Below are positions 26,320-37,730 of a stretch of 64,000 nucleotides of DNA, piece after piece. The notes beneath the pieces were generated by a model. That model was not told the origin of the DNA. It did not search any database and saw only the letters and a list, made by a program, of their open reading frames with translations. The DNA comes from Isoetes taiwanensis (lineage: Eukaryota; Streptophyta; Lycopodiopsida; Isoetales; Isoetaceae): NCBI GenBank assembly GCA_021234155.1, contig JAJEKV010000066.1:3227457-3291456 (forward strand), read 5' to 3'. The position numbers were made by a program, and so were the translations under genes. How positions within the stretch are numbered: the stretch's first letter is position 1; each line of letters starts with the position of its first letter.

Positions 26320-27185
26320 GTCATGCATGCATGTGGTCTCTTGGAATTGTAGGGTTTTTCCATGGCAGAAAAGGAATAGCTTGAATCCTGTAGCCTGGGA
26401 TAAGGATTTCCTTTTTCTTATAGAATCATGGGAATATGTTGGTCAAATGATAGTAGATTTGCCAGGCTATCAACACTATTCTTTGTTCAATGAATCATAG
26501 GTAAGCGAGGACATGTCACAAAGGCTTGCTACTATAAAACTACATTGATACCTTCAATTTCCCTACACAAAATAGTCAGACATAATTGCTACATGTGGAT
26601 ATGGGTGTAGAACCAAATGTGAGAATCCCTTTTTTATGGGACGCACGTTACTTCCCCAATGCAGACTCAAACTTCTCTTGCATACACTTAGATATAGACA
26701 AGTTGGACTCATATCTCGATTTAAATAATGGCATTCAGCAACAAATGAAATACGAGCATGTAATATTAGTTAAAGGTTTCAATGCATGCAAAAAGATAGA
26801 GCAATTGACAAACCAGGATATATCGCGGCTCCATATGGTAGAAGATATTTGGACATGCACGTCAAAAGACGGGGGCCATATAGTCATACGATATGGAAGG
26901 CAGTTGCTTCAGATGTACAACATTTTCTACTTGCTTATCTGCAATGGTCTAACACAATGGTCATCTTCGTCCTCCAATACTTGTCCGCAAGAGAATCAAG
27001 GGGGAGGATCTAGCATTGTAGATTATGTGCTTGTGGTCGATCAAGATCTACATCTTCTCACACATCTACAAATGGGAATTGACAACAGATATAAAGAGGT
27101 GAATTCTCTTTCAGATAGACTGGCAATCTATGCAAACCCAATGCCAAGCTACCTTCCACGTGCCTCAGTTTCGCTTAGATTATGA
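26320..27185 (+). pseudogene. Decayed endonuclease (EEP) domain of a non-LTR retrotransposon
   Basis: Motifs of the apurinic-type endonuclease of LINEs occur in order. VVSWNCR (26,331) corresponds to the first EEP block SWNCRG. HVILVKGFNA (about 26,757) corresponds to VILVGDFNA with the catalytic Asp region altered. SSIVDYVLV (about 27,010) corresponds to the later S-x-x-D-Y block. Spacing is roughly that of the family, but stops and frame breaks separate the motifs. It lies on the opposite strand to the RT at 28.6-29.7 kb, so the two are not one element. Likely inactive. Confidence 0.55.
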
Positions 27186-28564
27186 TCAATCAAAATTTAT
27201 GCCTAGCTACTAACAGGAAAGTTATTGGATTTTGTAACTTCCTACTTTGGAGCAATAGACTAACAATTTGAGCACCGTCTTTTTAGATGCTATAAAGCAA
27301 TGTTTTATGCATAAAAAAGGGGCCCTCACTTTCAGCCAGCTTCTCTCAAAACAAATGGTCTGGTATTAAATGTAAGGAATTTAACGTTGACTCTGGAAGT
27401 AGTTGATCCCCATTCCAGATTACAATTGATTAAGCATTATAGAGCTTTCTTTAAAGGCAAGAAGCACAAGATATTGCAATGCATCAGCGTGGAATGTTCT
27501 ATCTTCTTGATCGTCCACCCCAAACATTTTGGAGATGAAAACTATAAAACATGTGCAATCTACAGGGAAAATCTCCTCGGAACAGTGGGTGCAGTACTTA
27601 CTACAACTTTATGATTCTACCGAGGTTCAAAATGGGGTACCTGCATAGAAAGACCCAATATATTGTTTATAATAAAGGAATATGTTGCTAAAGGTTTTGC
27701 AACATCTCACAAATGGCAAGGTTGCAGACTTAGATGACATGCAATCAGTACTGTCAAGTAGGCAGGGCCACAAATTGTTGTCATCTTGGTAAGTTTGTTC
27801 AATAGGCCACTTCAAGAAGGCTTCCACCCTATAATGGGCAGCCAACGGGGTAGTTCTAATACGTAAGGCATGTATTCTCGGAAGGAAGGTTCTTTTATCG
27901 TCCGCGGAGGCCAATCGGCCTATGGGACCCAAATTACACGGGTGCAGCAAGCCCGTTGCTACCCGGATTAAAAAACCCCCCCTTAGGAGGGAAAAACCGT
28001 CGCAAGAACAAACTGGCCGGGTACAGCATAAATATACATATACAATATGAATTCCCGACCTCGGTGGCGCTGGGGCAGGTGAGTCCGCGGATCCAAAACC
28101 CTCCGGAGGTAGAAGCCAAGGATCGAACCGGACGGCTGCATCGAAAGCTCGCCTTCGATGGCAGCGCACCGTGTCGCACCAAGAGAATGTAGCGGGCCAA
28201 TCTAACTATAGGGTCGGATGGATACCGAAGGCATGGCTTTCATCCTCAACAACCCCCGGTAATTAACAAAAAGCCTATCCCGGCGTGGGGTTCAATCCCA
28301 CCCACCACCGAAGATGGCGGCCCCGCTCAATGGGACGCGATGATCCCGCGCTTCTTCATGGCAACCGAGAACGCAGATAGAGTCATGGGCCTCGAACTGT
28401 GGTGGGGTTTATGTGCCGCTTGTAGTGTGCCATCTTTACCTCGTTTCCAAAGCATGGTGGTCCCGTAGCTTCCCGAGAAACAAGAGTCCAAGTACCCCCT
28501 CCTATCCCTATCGGGCCGCTCAGGGCGCACCTATGACGCACTATGTTCGGCCTACGCCCGACCA
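27186..28564. other. No gene; possibly 3' part of the minus-strand LINE
   Basis: No supported coding region. From about 27,880 the DNA becomes GC-richer. It may be the 3' end of the LINE whose RT lies at 28.6-29.7 kb, but I see no A-rich tail that would prove it. Confidence 0.35.
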
Positions 28565-29735
28565 CTAGGCTCTTGTCCTTCCAATAAGCCCCGAGTCGCT
28601 TCGCGGGCTCATCGCCACGCGTAAGCCAAGTGTGGGAGCCGAAAGTGTCCCCATGCCGCCACCTTCGAAATAAACAATGTGTCTATCGAGGGCGCATGCC
28701 GCGGGGCATGAATCCTCGTCTCGCAACAAGATCGATATGGGCGAGGGCTTGACCCCAAGTGCCCGCGTCAAAAATGCCTTACGGACCTGCTCTAAGTCGT
28801 TCCAAGTCGCCAAAGACACTCTTGGGCCCCACACCTCGACCCCATACTGAAGAACGGCTCCACCGATTACACGGAACAAATGTGGGGTGGCCCCGTCATC
28901 TGGCTACGCCTGTGACTATTGTTTTGCATTGCGTGCATCGCCTTCCAACCTCGCGGTCACACCGGCGAATGGATGCATCCCAATACATTGAGGGCGGAAA
29001 TTCCACCCCTGTGTACTTGTAGGCAGGGTGTGACCTCTACCACCGATAAGTGGCCGGAGGTGCTGGATGACATGAGGAGGATATGTGAACCACCTTAGTC
29101 TTGGCCAGGTTGACATGCATGTCCGTCGCCTGGCAGAATATGTCCAGGGCATCTAGGTGTACCTGCATGCCCTCTGGTGTATGGATCAAGAGGTCCACAT
29201 CATCTGCATAGATGAGCTGCCGGATGACCTGGTGCAAGAGTTGTATACTGTCCCCCCATTGGCAGGCTTCCAATTGGTCAATGTAAAGTCCAAAGAGTGT
29301 GGGTGAGAGAGGACAACCTTGCCTAACTCCAATGCTACTTTTGGCAAATGACTGTCCCTTCCAGGTTGCATGCGGCTGTGCGACTCTCGCTGCGTTCTCT
29401 GAGATCCATAGGGAGCCCCAGATGGTGCAATCTCGCCCACAACTTTTCCGGGGGTACTGTGTCGAAAGCTTTTGCAAAGTCCACAACACAGCAGTACAGG
29501 TTCTCCCGACGGTTCCTGCTGTCCTCGACCAGGGCCCTCAATGGTCGAATGTCGGGGTCGGAAGCCTGCCTGGGTAAGTGCCATGACTTCCGCTGCCTCT
29601 GCCCATCTAGTTACCTGATGTTCGAGAATGCCCGCGCACAGTTTGGCAAACACTGAGCTGACCATGATGGTTCGGTAATTGGCTGGACAGTGTGGGTCCC
29701 CTGCCTTGTAGATCGGAACAACCCTGCTTGTGGTC
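28565..29735 (-). pseudogene. 5'-truncated LINE reverse transcriptase
   Basis: Read on the minus strand from about 29,735: VVPIYKAGDPHCPANYRTI, then LTQAGFRPRHST, VVDFAKAFDTVPPEKLW, GVRQGCPLSPTLFGLYIDQL, and the polymerase site LIYADDVDLL (about 29,190). The post-RT part QYGVEVWG lies at about 28,840. These are the ordered RT blocks of non-LTR retrotransposons. The blocks sit in different frames with stops between them, so the copy is dead. Endonuclease and upstream ORF are missing, as in ordinary 5'-truncated LINE insertions. Confidence 0.85.
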
Positions 29736-29944
29736 CATGAGAAATAGAAAGTACAAGGGGCTTAGATTGACACATATCATCCACACAATAAGCCCTGGTA
29801 CAATTGCAAGAGATCTAGAATTTCATGCTCAATGGGAAACCGATTTCAATAGCACCCAACTGTGACGACTATATGGATATTCGTATCATACGAATATTCT
29901 ACTCATACGTACAAAAGATGGACGTCACACGGGTGCAAAAGGGT

Positions 29945-30030
29945 AGTTGCACAAAAGAGGGTTTGAACTCACAACCTTCTAGTTGCGAGTCACACGCCTT
30001 TGCCAAATGTGCTACCAATATTTGTTGAAG
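29945..30030 (-). repeat. tRNA-like SINE head
   Basis: On the minus strand GGTAGCACATTTGGCAAAGG resembles a tRNA D-arm/box A. It is followed by CGCAACTAGAAGG (anticodon arm-like) and TGAGTTCAAACCC (T-arm/box B-like). Acceptor pairing is not convincing, so this is more likely a tRNA-derived SINE fragment than a tRNA gene. Confidence 0.45.
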
Positions 30031-30464
30031 ATATTCCTTCACATCTTTCTCATATGTGGGACTAACTCCAGGAGTTCTAGAATCTTCTAGAACCTAAATG
30101 CATGCGCGACACTTGGCAAGATCTCATCCATTGGAGTGGCGCGATCCTGACCGTTGGCCTAGATATATAAGGAGGCACCTCCTTCTTGTCGAACCATTCC
30201 GGTTCAATGCCAGTTTTGAGCCTTCTAGCGTCCGTCTCGTGTTCCTACTTGTCTTGGAGCTACTCTCTTGATTCCTATTCATATATCAGATTCTTTGCTG
30301 ATATTGGTGTATTTCTTTCATATTTCTTGCGTATTTTCCACGTATTTTCCTTGTTTTCGCGTAGGTTCATGACAATTTGAACCGGAATCCCTTACCAGTT
30401 CTTGCCTGCTCTAATCCTAAGCATTTCTTTTCTCGTATTTGATGATTTTATATCTATGGAGGAG

Positions 30465-31300
30465 GTTTCGACTTTATTATAGTAGGTCCAGCAGCTTGTT
30501 CAAGTATGCCAGCAGTTGCAGTTGGGCAATAAAGAGCTTAAGGAACGTGTTGCTTCACATGAATCTGCTTCTAGCTCTGGATTGAGACTATCAGAGCCTA
30601 AGACCAGCCTGCCAGAGAAGTTTGATGGCACTCGGTCCAAGCACCGTGGTTTTTTGAATCAGATCAGGCTTGTAATTCAGCTCCACCCTCATAGATATCC
30701 CACGGCCCAGGAACAAGTTGGGCTGATTGGTTCTCTTCTCACTGGGCTAGGTCTAAGTTGGTTTGCTCCTTTATTGGAGAAAGGAGTCCCAAAGTTGCAA
30801 GATTTTGTTGCTTTCACTGCAGAGCTCGAGGCATGCTTTGGAGACACTGATCATCAGTGCACAGCAGTCACAAAACTTTGCAATCTAAGGTAAGGCTCTC
30901 GTCCAGCTTCAGTATATGTATCAGAATTTCGTCAAATTGTGGTAGATACTGCATGGGATGATGTTGTACTTCGAGATTGTTTCCGAAGGGGGTTACGTGA
31001 GAATGTCAAAGATATGTTGTTGTCAAAGACTTGCAGTTCGATGTGATAATCGGCTCTTCAAATGTATGCAAAAGAGACGTAGTCAGGTCTTCCCAATCAC
31101 ATATGCGCCTGTAGCTATGCCTTCCCAGGTCCCATCTGTAGAATACAGCAGGTCCGGATCTGAGCCTATGCAGATTGATCGGGCAGTTCGAGGACCTTTA
31201 TCTGCCCTCGAGAAACAGCGTCGGAGAGAGGCTAATTTTGCCTCTACTATGGAGGAACTGGACATGTTGCTCGTGGATGCCCTGTGAAGCACCCAAATCA
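30465..31300 (+). pseudogene. Gag of outer Ty3/gypsy element, Sushi-like
   Basis: Structural (capsid-like) protein of the outer plus-strand retrotransposon. The block at 30,590-30,893 has LPEKFDGTRSKHRGFLNQI followed by a leucine/histidine helix region, a GLIGSLLTGLGLSWFAPLLE segment and a C-terminal ALE-FGDTDH segment. This order matches the retrotransposon Gag of the Sushi/Tf1-type chromoviruses (F-x-G-R-x-K-x-R-G-F-L-N-Q, then LLTG-A-L-W). Stops occur upstream (TTATAGTAG at about 30,475) and downstream (30,892 onward). The degraded continuation reaches RREANFASTMEELD at about 31,230. The zinc knuckle that should follow is not readable. Confidence 0.8.
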
Positions 31301-31394
31301 GTCGGAAAACTTCAGGGGCTGGTCCGAGTAGTAGGAGTCTCTCGTCGGTTGGCCGCCTTTTCTCAAACTCCTTCCACACTTCTTGACATGCTTA

Positions 31395-31590
31395 TTCCAT
31401 CGGATAAAGTCAGCAAGGCATTCTTCGTCTCTATATCATTGAAATCAGAGGCTGGAAGATTGGAAGCATTGGCGCAACTTGATTGTGGGGCGAATGCTTG
31501 CTTTATGGATAGTGCATTCGCCAGTAAGCATGTCATCTATAGAAGCAAGATTGAGCAACCCGGGTTGTCGGGTGATTGATGGATTCGAGA
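31395..31590 (+). pseudogene. Aspartic protease remnant of outer element
   Basis: The frame around 31,410-31,540 reads AFFVSISLKSEAGRLEALAQ, then LDCGANACFMDSAFASKH. This is the retroviral-type protease strand and active-site loop, with LDCGA where D-S/T-G-A is usual. Position between Gag and RT fits the family. A frame change follows at about 31,580. The proline-rich linker beyond it is cut at 31,925 by the inner element and resumes at 45,094. Confidence 0.7.
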
Positions 31591-31920
31591 TCTCCTCCGA
31601 GTGCGAATCGCGTATCTTGCGCCTCTTCAGGTTTTGTTCGAGGGAGTTTCTTGTAGTATTTTCCTTCAATTTCATCGCTAGCCCATATGCGTCAATAGTC
31701 TTGGATCTGCCCTGGCTCAAGCTATATAATCCACAGATTGATTGACGTACTAGATCATTTCGATTTGTTGGTTCTAGCTCTAGTTCCAGTTCATCTGCAG
31801 TTCATGTCTCTACACCAACATGGACTTCGATCCGTGCAGTATCGTGGGCCCCTGATTCCGTCCTTGTTGTTCATGTTTCTGCTCCATGTTCTGATTCGAC
31901 TCTTGCCTCTGCTCCAGTTC

Positions 31921-31925
31921 ATGCC
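31921..31925. repeat. Target site duplication, left (ATGCC)
   Basis: ATGCC directly precedes the left LTR and recurs at 45,089-45,093 directly after the right LTR. The outer element's Pro-rich linker text can be read across once one copy is removed. Confidence 0.9.
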
Positions 31926-33559
31926 TGTGACGCTCCCTGCTAAACATACGGCCGGGCAGATACTGGAAATCCCCATCCGGCTCATCAGCCGCCGAGTTCC
32001 CTTCGCCTACCCCCGCCAAGACTCTAAGGTGACCCTAGTGCTGGAGGGACACGAAGGTGTCTTGGCCAGCCCTTCCCCTATGGGCTCCTATAACAAATGA
32101 AGCGATAAACATGTCGTAACTAGCATCAACAATACAAATACTACCCTCAAGGGTAGTCCATCCCATATCCACAAGTGCAAAGAACATAATCACATACCAT
32201 AAAAAAGAGAGCTCCTACCCGGGCTCCGACACATAAGGGGGTCGAATCGACCGGATAGGCCTCAAGATAGAGCGCACCAGAGTCATAACAATGGCGGGCC
32301 GGCATAAGATAATGGCTAGGGTTGACCACTCCATCCGCCCTCCCGCGCATACTTTGCGGATGGGCTAGATCGCCGCCGTGGCATGACTCTAACCTTCCTG
32401 ATCACGCAATCCCATGGCATCACCCATGGAGACTACTCCTGTGTTGCATCTCCCCGGTCCAACGAGGTAGGAAGGGTTGCATCTCCCCTTCCCGGGTCTA
32501 GAGGCTCCCCTGGCGGCTAGAGAATCGCGTGGCGACACACCCATTAGCACCGTGAACCCCCAAAACAAGAGCCAAGCCGACACTTGCAACTCTTGAGAGG
32601 CGGGGGCATCACCATTGCCCTGTGGAGGTGTCGGGACCCATGCTCGCCCACAAGTGACCGACCATAAGCCTAGCCCACCGTGGGATCCCCCGGGCCCCCC
32701 ACCCTACTGGGGGATCCACCCTCCATCTTGCCTCTAGCCCCGTTGTGTGGTGCTGAGTCACATCATAGCTTCCATAGCCCGGTGGGTTCCTATGCACAGG
32801 CCGCAACTAATAGGAACTAAGGGATCTAATCTAGGAGCATACTACATATGGCCCTAGGTCTCTACCCCCCTTCCCAACACAAGAGGAACAACATGATCAA
32901 CCATCATCACATAATCATCATGAACAATATCATATGAACATCTTAACCTAATCATACATATCTAACTATCAGTTATGGTTCCTTGGTTAGGGTTCAAGAT
33001 GTTCAATAAAGGATCTAGGGTGGCTCTACTCTAGACACAAAATACTAACCCACCTGGAATGCTAACTTCCAGGTGAACTAGCAGGAACCCTACTCAACCT
33101 ACCTCCTCCAGAAGCGCTTCCTCCCATCTCTGGCGCCTCCATGCTCCTAGACGTGGTTCGAAGGCTTGCTCCGTCTACGATCATACACACCTTCCAGGGG
33201 CTGATGCTCCAGGCTAGACTATAACAAACGGTGCTCGAAATGGGGTTTCGGGCACGTGGATGAGAGCTCAGGTGCTAGGTCAGGAAAAAGGGTCTAGGGT
33301 TAGGGTTAGGGCTTATATAGGTGTGGGTCCACGTGGGATGCCACGTGGCACCACTAAGATAAGGCCGTGTGGCGGTTGCCCAATAGGATAAGGCCATGTG
33401 GAAATGGACCTTATCCTAAGGTTATCTAAGTTAACAATTAACTTAGATGTGCACCCCTTGCCACTTATTCGAGGCATACAAGGCTACCTAGGTAGACTTG
33501 TATGGTGACGAGTCCATGAATATACGTATTAATGGCGTATATTCCCTTGGAACGTCATA
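31926..33559 (-). repeat. 3' LTR of the H3-bearing element (1,634 bp)
   Basis: Directly repeated at 43,455-45,088. Starts TGTGACGCTCCCTG on the plus strand and ends GGAACGTCATA. Read on the element strand it contains CTATATAAGC (33,311-33,320), a good TATA box, next to a CCCTAACCCTAACCCTAG telobox-like run. Confidence 0.93.
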
Positions 33560-33572
33560 TTCTCCCCCCCTT
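33560..33572 (-). promoter_or_regulatory. Polypurine tract
   Basis: Read on the minus strand, AAGGGGGGGAGAA directly abuts the 3' LTR. This is the expected position and composition of the plus-strand primer of an LTR retrotransposon. Confidence 0.85.
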
Positions 33573-34432
33573 AGGACAATGCTGTCCCCAGCATTGCGCT
33601 AAGGTGACGAGCCTATCGATCCTGCAAAACAACATAAGATCATACACTTAAGTTTAATTTAAACGATCAACTTCCTATTAAAGTTAAATGTCAAAATTTA
33701 GGCTATATTTGTACTTATACAAAATTATATAGCCTTAACAAGGTTACTTCTTACAATAATTCAAAACATTATCATAAGAGTTATTAGGGTTCATAATCTA
33801 ATTTATGGTTCCCCCATCTTCTCGTAATGCGCCCCACCTCGAAGCTCCTTCTCACTTGCCTGCACATGGAGCACATTACGTTAGTTTAATTAATAAGTTT
33901 GTGGTTTTAGGGGACCACCCCCTTACCATACCTTGCACTTTCGATCATGGCCCTTCCTGATTTGAGCTTAAGGACCATTTAAGATGATCCCATCATCGCC
34001 ATGATCAAGTGCTACCTTGTACTCGGTTACCGGTCGAAAACCCCTAGTGTTTTAAGCTAGGGAACGTCTCACGATCCCATCATCGCACATGATCACTTGA
34101 CCTTCACCATGACCCCCCCTATGGCCGGTGTGCGAACCCCACATCGTGGCATAGAGAGCATCCGACCGATGTCCCATCATCGCGCACCATGCCTTTCCTC
34201 TCTCTCTCTCTCTCTCTCTCTCGCATGACCCTATTGGTCATGCGCACCTCTTGGTGCATGTTGGCCTAGAGAATGCCTTAAAGGCTTATCTCATCATCGC
34301 CCACATGTTCCAAGATTCTGGCCTATGTATTCTACTAGCTAGAATACATCTCACTTTGTAACTAGAGGCTAACTAAGAACACACTAGCTAACCTCCCTCG
34401 GCAAGTCGGGCTCGACCAAGTTAGGAGACGAC
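33573..34432 (-). other. Non-coding 3' region of the H3-bearing element
   Basis: No coding content. A CATCATCGC word recurs at 33,989, 34,076, 34,173 and 34,290, marking a degenerate array of about 90-115 bp spacing. A (CT)n microsatellite occupies about 34,198-34,223. Confidence 0.6.
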
Positions 34433-35964
34433 TCATACATCAAACTCCTTCATAAACTCAGGTATTGCTTCTCCAAATCCCCCGCCCAATACCCATGTCG
34501 CGTTTCCACGGGCAAGTGCTTCCACTTGACTGGAGGAACTGAGACCTCCTAGTCTTCTTGAATGACTTATCAAGAAGTAACTCGTGCACGATTTCAACTT
34601 GCTCCTCCGGCATTTCCAATAAAGTTGGAGTATCCAAGACCTCATCGTGGTTAGGATTGTGCCTTTTCAATAAACTTACGTGGCGGCATCCTTGTGAACT
34701 TTGAGATGGGCCTAAGATCCAATTTGTAGGCTTGGGAGCCCACTCTCTCAAAATCTTGAACGGACTAGCCCATCTAGGGGCAAGCTTCTTGCAACTCCCA
34801 ACTGCTTAGCTTGCTTAACCTTGATCTTCAACCACACGCTATCGCCTTCCTTGAACTCTCTTTTGCCTCCTCTTGCTTGTCGGCCACACTCTTTTGCCGA
34901 CTTCTTGTCGCTAGGAGGTAACCCCTTACTTCTTCTTACCAATCACGATATCTCCTAGCATCTCTTTGACACTTCAACCTTGACACGGGTTGTGCCAAGT
35001 GTCCCGGGGTTAGCACCGTTGGTACCCGTAATTTACCATGAAAGGAGACATCCGAGATGACTCGCGCTTGGCACTATTGTAGGCCGAATTCCACCAAGTG
35101 GATATACTCATCCCACTTGACCGCTTATTCCACACAAAGCTTCTAAGCATATCTTCAATGATTCGATTCGTCCCCTCCTCGGCCCCAACCATCTGTTTGG
35201 GGATGATAAGTCGCGGCTCATGGAGAGCTTCGCCTGAATGGTGCTAAAGAGGTCCCGCCAAAAGCACTCATAAACTTAGAATCTCTATCGATATTATCTC
35301 CCAGGCATGCCATGGAGCCTAAAAATCTCCTTCACAAATAGCTTGGCAAAGATCTAATGCCGTGTCCAGTAGTTCTACAAGGCACAAAATGTGCCATCTT
35401 AGATAATTTGTCTACTACTTACCATCAATGCATCCTTGCCTCGAAGAGTCTTGGGAAGTCCCGTGATAAAATCTATACTTACCACTTCCCACTTCGCATT
35501 CGCACCGCTAGAGGTTCCAAAGCTCCTCGAATTGGCCGCCGCTTTTGGTCTCTGTGACACAACCGGCATTCCCGAATATACCCGCTATCTGTTTCTTCAT
35601 CTCGCCGTAAATAACTACTTCGAATCTTGAAGTAGGTCTTCATAAACCCCGCATGCCCTGCTATTGGGCTTATTGTGTGTGTCATGAAGAATTAACTTCC
35701 TTATACCCGACGGCTTCTTCTGCACACACAACTTATGCTTATGATATAACAAGTTGCCTTCCTTCTTATAATGCTTGAAGGCTTCTGCTCCTTATCCGCT
35801 CTAGCCTCCCTAGAGAGGCTTTCCCACACCTCCTTGAAATCACCATCAAATGGTAATGTCTCCTCAATTTTCTTGCCATACCCACTTTCGAAAAGAGTTG
35901 ATATAGCATTACAATGTGTTCTCGCCTCAAGGGGTCTTCTAGAAAGAGCATCGGCAACCCACAT
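34433..35964 (-). pseudogene. Integrase with C-terminal chromodomain (H3-bearing element)
   Basis: Inserts the cDNA copy into chromatin. On the minus strand MWVADALSRRPL (35,964) closes RNase H. The HHCC zinc-binding module reads H-A-G-F...C-R-L-C-H at about 35,660-35,540. NSAYNSAKRESSRMSPFMVN (about 35,090) is the end of the catalytic core, and EFKEGDSVWLKIK (about 34,855) is the GPY-like strand. HVSLLKRHNPNHDEVL leads into a chromodomain at about 34,690-34,440. In the chromodomain VKWKHLP and ATWV lie in adjacent frames, giving the usual aromatic positions of methyl-lysine readers. Several one-base frame changes and stops break it. Presence of a chromodomain places the element among chromoviruses. 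Confidence 0.8.
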
Positions 35965-36085
35965 TCAACTTACGGCTTATAAGCAATCTCAAAGTCATAC
36001 TCTTCTAGGAATTCCATCCACCTCCTTTGCCTTAGATTAAGGAGAGGTTGGGTGAAGATGTATTGGAGGCTCTGGTGATCAGTAT

Positions 36086-36430
36086 CTAACTGAAACTTCC
36101 TCCCGAGCAAATAATGCCTCCAAATACGAAGAGCTCGACAATAGCTAGAAGTTCCCGATCATGGGTTGGATAAGCGCTTTCGTTGTCGCTCTTCTTGGAA
36201 TCATAAGCTATTACTCTTCCTTCTTGCATAAGGACTCCATCTGTCGCTATCTTACTTGCATCTGTTGCTACTATCTTGTCCTTGTCTGGATCTGGCAGGA
36301 CTAGCACTGGTGCTGTTGTTAAGGCCTCCTTAAGCTTTTCAAATGAAGCTTGAACATTTTCTAACCAATGTGTTCTCCAATCTTTCACCTTAGCACTCTT
36401 AGTGAGGTCCGTCAAAGGGGACCCCACTTA
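36086..36430 (-). pseudogene. RNase H domain (H3-bearing element)
   Basis: The frame from 36,427 reads SFEKLKEALTTAPVLVLPDP, then IVATDASKIATDGVLMQ and [16 protein letters not shown]. This is the thumb/connection and RNase H block typical of Ty3/gypsy, including the catalytic DAS motif. The frame changes at about 36,110 before the next segment. The RNase H function removes RNA from the RNA-DNA hybrid during reverse transcription. Confidence 0.85.
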
Positions 36431-36599
36431 GCGAAGTCCTTCACCCGAACTTTTGGTAATATAGAAAGCTTCTTACTTCCGCCACATTCTTTGAGCTGGC
36501 CAATCTACTCATCGCTTCGATCTTTATGGGTCGATGGAGATCCCTTCCGCCGATATGACATGGCCCAAGTACTCTACTCTTTCCGTAGCAAAGTGGCAT

Positions 36600-37330
36600 T
36601 TGGAGAGCTTTCCATACAAACGATGCCACCTCAACTTTTCTAACACCCTTCTCAAATGCCGACTATGATCTTCAATGGACTTGTCAGACTAGAATGTCAG
36701 CCGAAGAAGACAATGACAAACTCATCTAGAAAATCCCCTCAAGACGCCGCTCATGAGGCGATAAAAGTTGCTGGAGCATTGGACAATCCAAAGGCATTAC
36801 CGTGAACTCAAAGTGACCATACCGCGTTCTAAAGGCGGTCTTATGGATATCTTCTTCCTTTATCCTTATTTGGTGGTATCCCCGACCTTAAGTCAATTTT
36901 GAGAATACCTTTGCTCCTTGGAGCTGGTCCATCAAATCATCTCGCCCTTGGCAATGCATACTTATTCTTTATCGCCCGCTTGTTGAGTCAAGCGATAGTC
37001 TATGCACATTCTTAAGCTCCCGCCTTTCTTCTTCCACGAAGAGTATAGGTGCTCCAAAAGGAGACACACTTGCTCTAATAAAACCAAGCTCAAGCAATTC
37101 ACGGAGTTGCTTCTTGAGCTCAATCAACTACTGATGTGTGCTCATCCAGTATGGTGCCTTCTTTTTGGTAGGCTTAGCATCCGGTGCTAATGTGATCTCA
37201 CACTCCACACCCCTATAAGGTGGTAGCTGCCGGTTTCATCCGGAAATACATCCTTGAATTCAAAATAAGCCTTGCTACCGCTTGGGCAATCGCTTCCCTT
37301 TTGGTCGCTTTCCATCCCGTTTATTGGGCT
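36600..37330 (-). pseudogene. Reverse transcriptase domain (H3-bearing element)
   Basis: The minus strand gives APYWMSTHQ, then [20 protein letters not shown] and FGAPILFVE (about 37,160-37,020). [18 protein letters not shown] lies at about 36,845-36,790. These are the standard ordered RT blocks. At least four frame changes and stops interrupt the domain, and I could not read an intact YxDD. Confidence 0.75.
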
Positions 37331-37399
37331 CAATTGCCTCTAATCTCAAAATGTAATCCACCCCTGTTTCTTTCTATACTTTTCCTTAGTCGCTTCAAA

Positions 37400-37730
37400 A
37401 GAAATACACCGCATAGAAGAAGCAGCCTTCTTACCTCTCACTATGAATTTGGTGCCGTCCGGGCTTTGTCATGGCGACTTCATTGCGGTCGCAATCGATC
37501 ATGGCTTTGGCTGGCTTCAAGAATTCCATTCCCACTATAAGGTCATACCTTCCAATCTCCATGACCTCTGCCCCCATGGGCCACTTACTTCCACTAAGGT
37601 CTATGTCGAATGTAATCCTCCTCCCCTTAGTGTGGCGCCGTTTGCCATAGCAACCGGCCTTGGCTTAGACTTCAATACCTTATTCTTCATTAGGGCAGCC
37701 AGCCTGGGAGAGGCAAAGTTATGAGAACTA
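37400..37730 (-). pseudogene. Aspartic protease domain (H3-bearing element)
   Basis: The minus strand shows SSHNFASPRLA at about 37,715 and GRYDLIVGMEFLKPAKAMID at about 37,540-37,480, the two conserved retropepsin blocks. The catalytic Asp-Ser-Gly triplet is disturbed by what looks like one extra base at about 37,738, so the protease of this copy would not be made. Confidence 0.75.

Noticed and set aside
29862-30375. 5' LTR of the outer element (TGTGACG... to ...CATGACA, TATA at about 30,162)
   Set aside because: Plausible position and TATA-like GATATATAAGG, but no second copy exists in the window and the interval includes a tRNA-like sequence, so the boundary cannot be supported.
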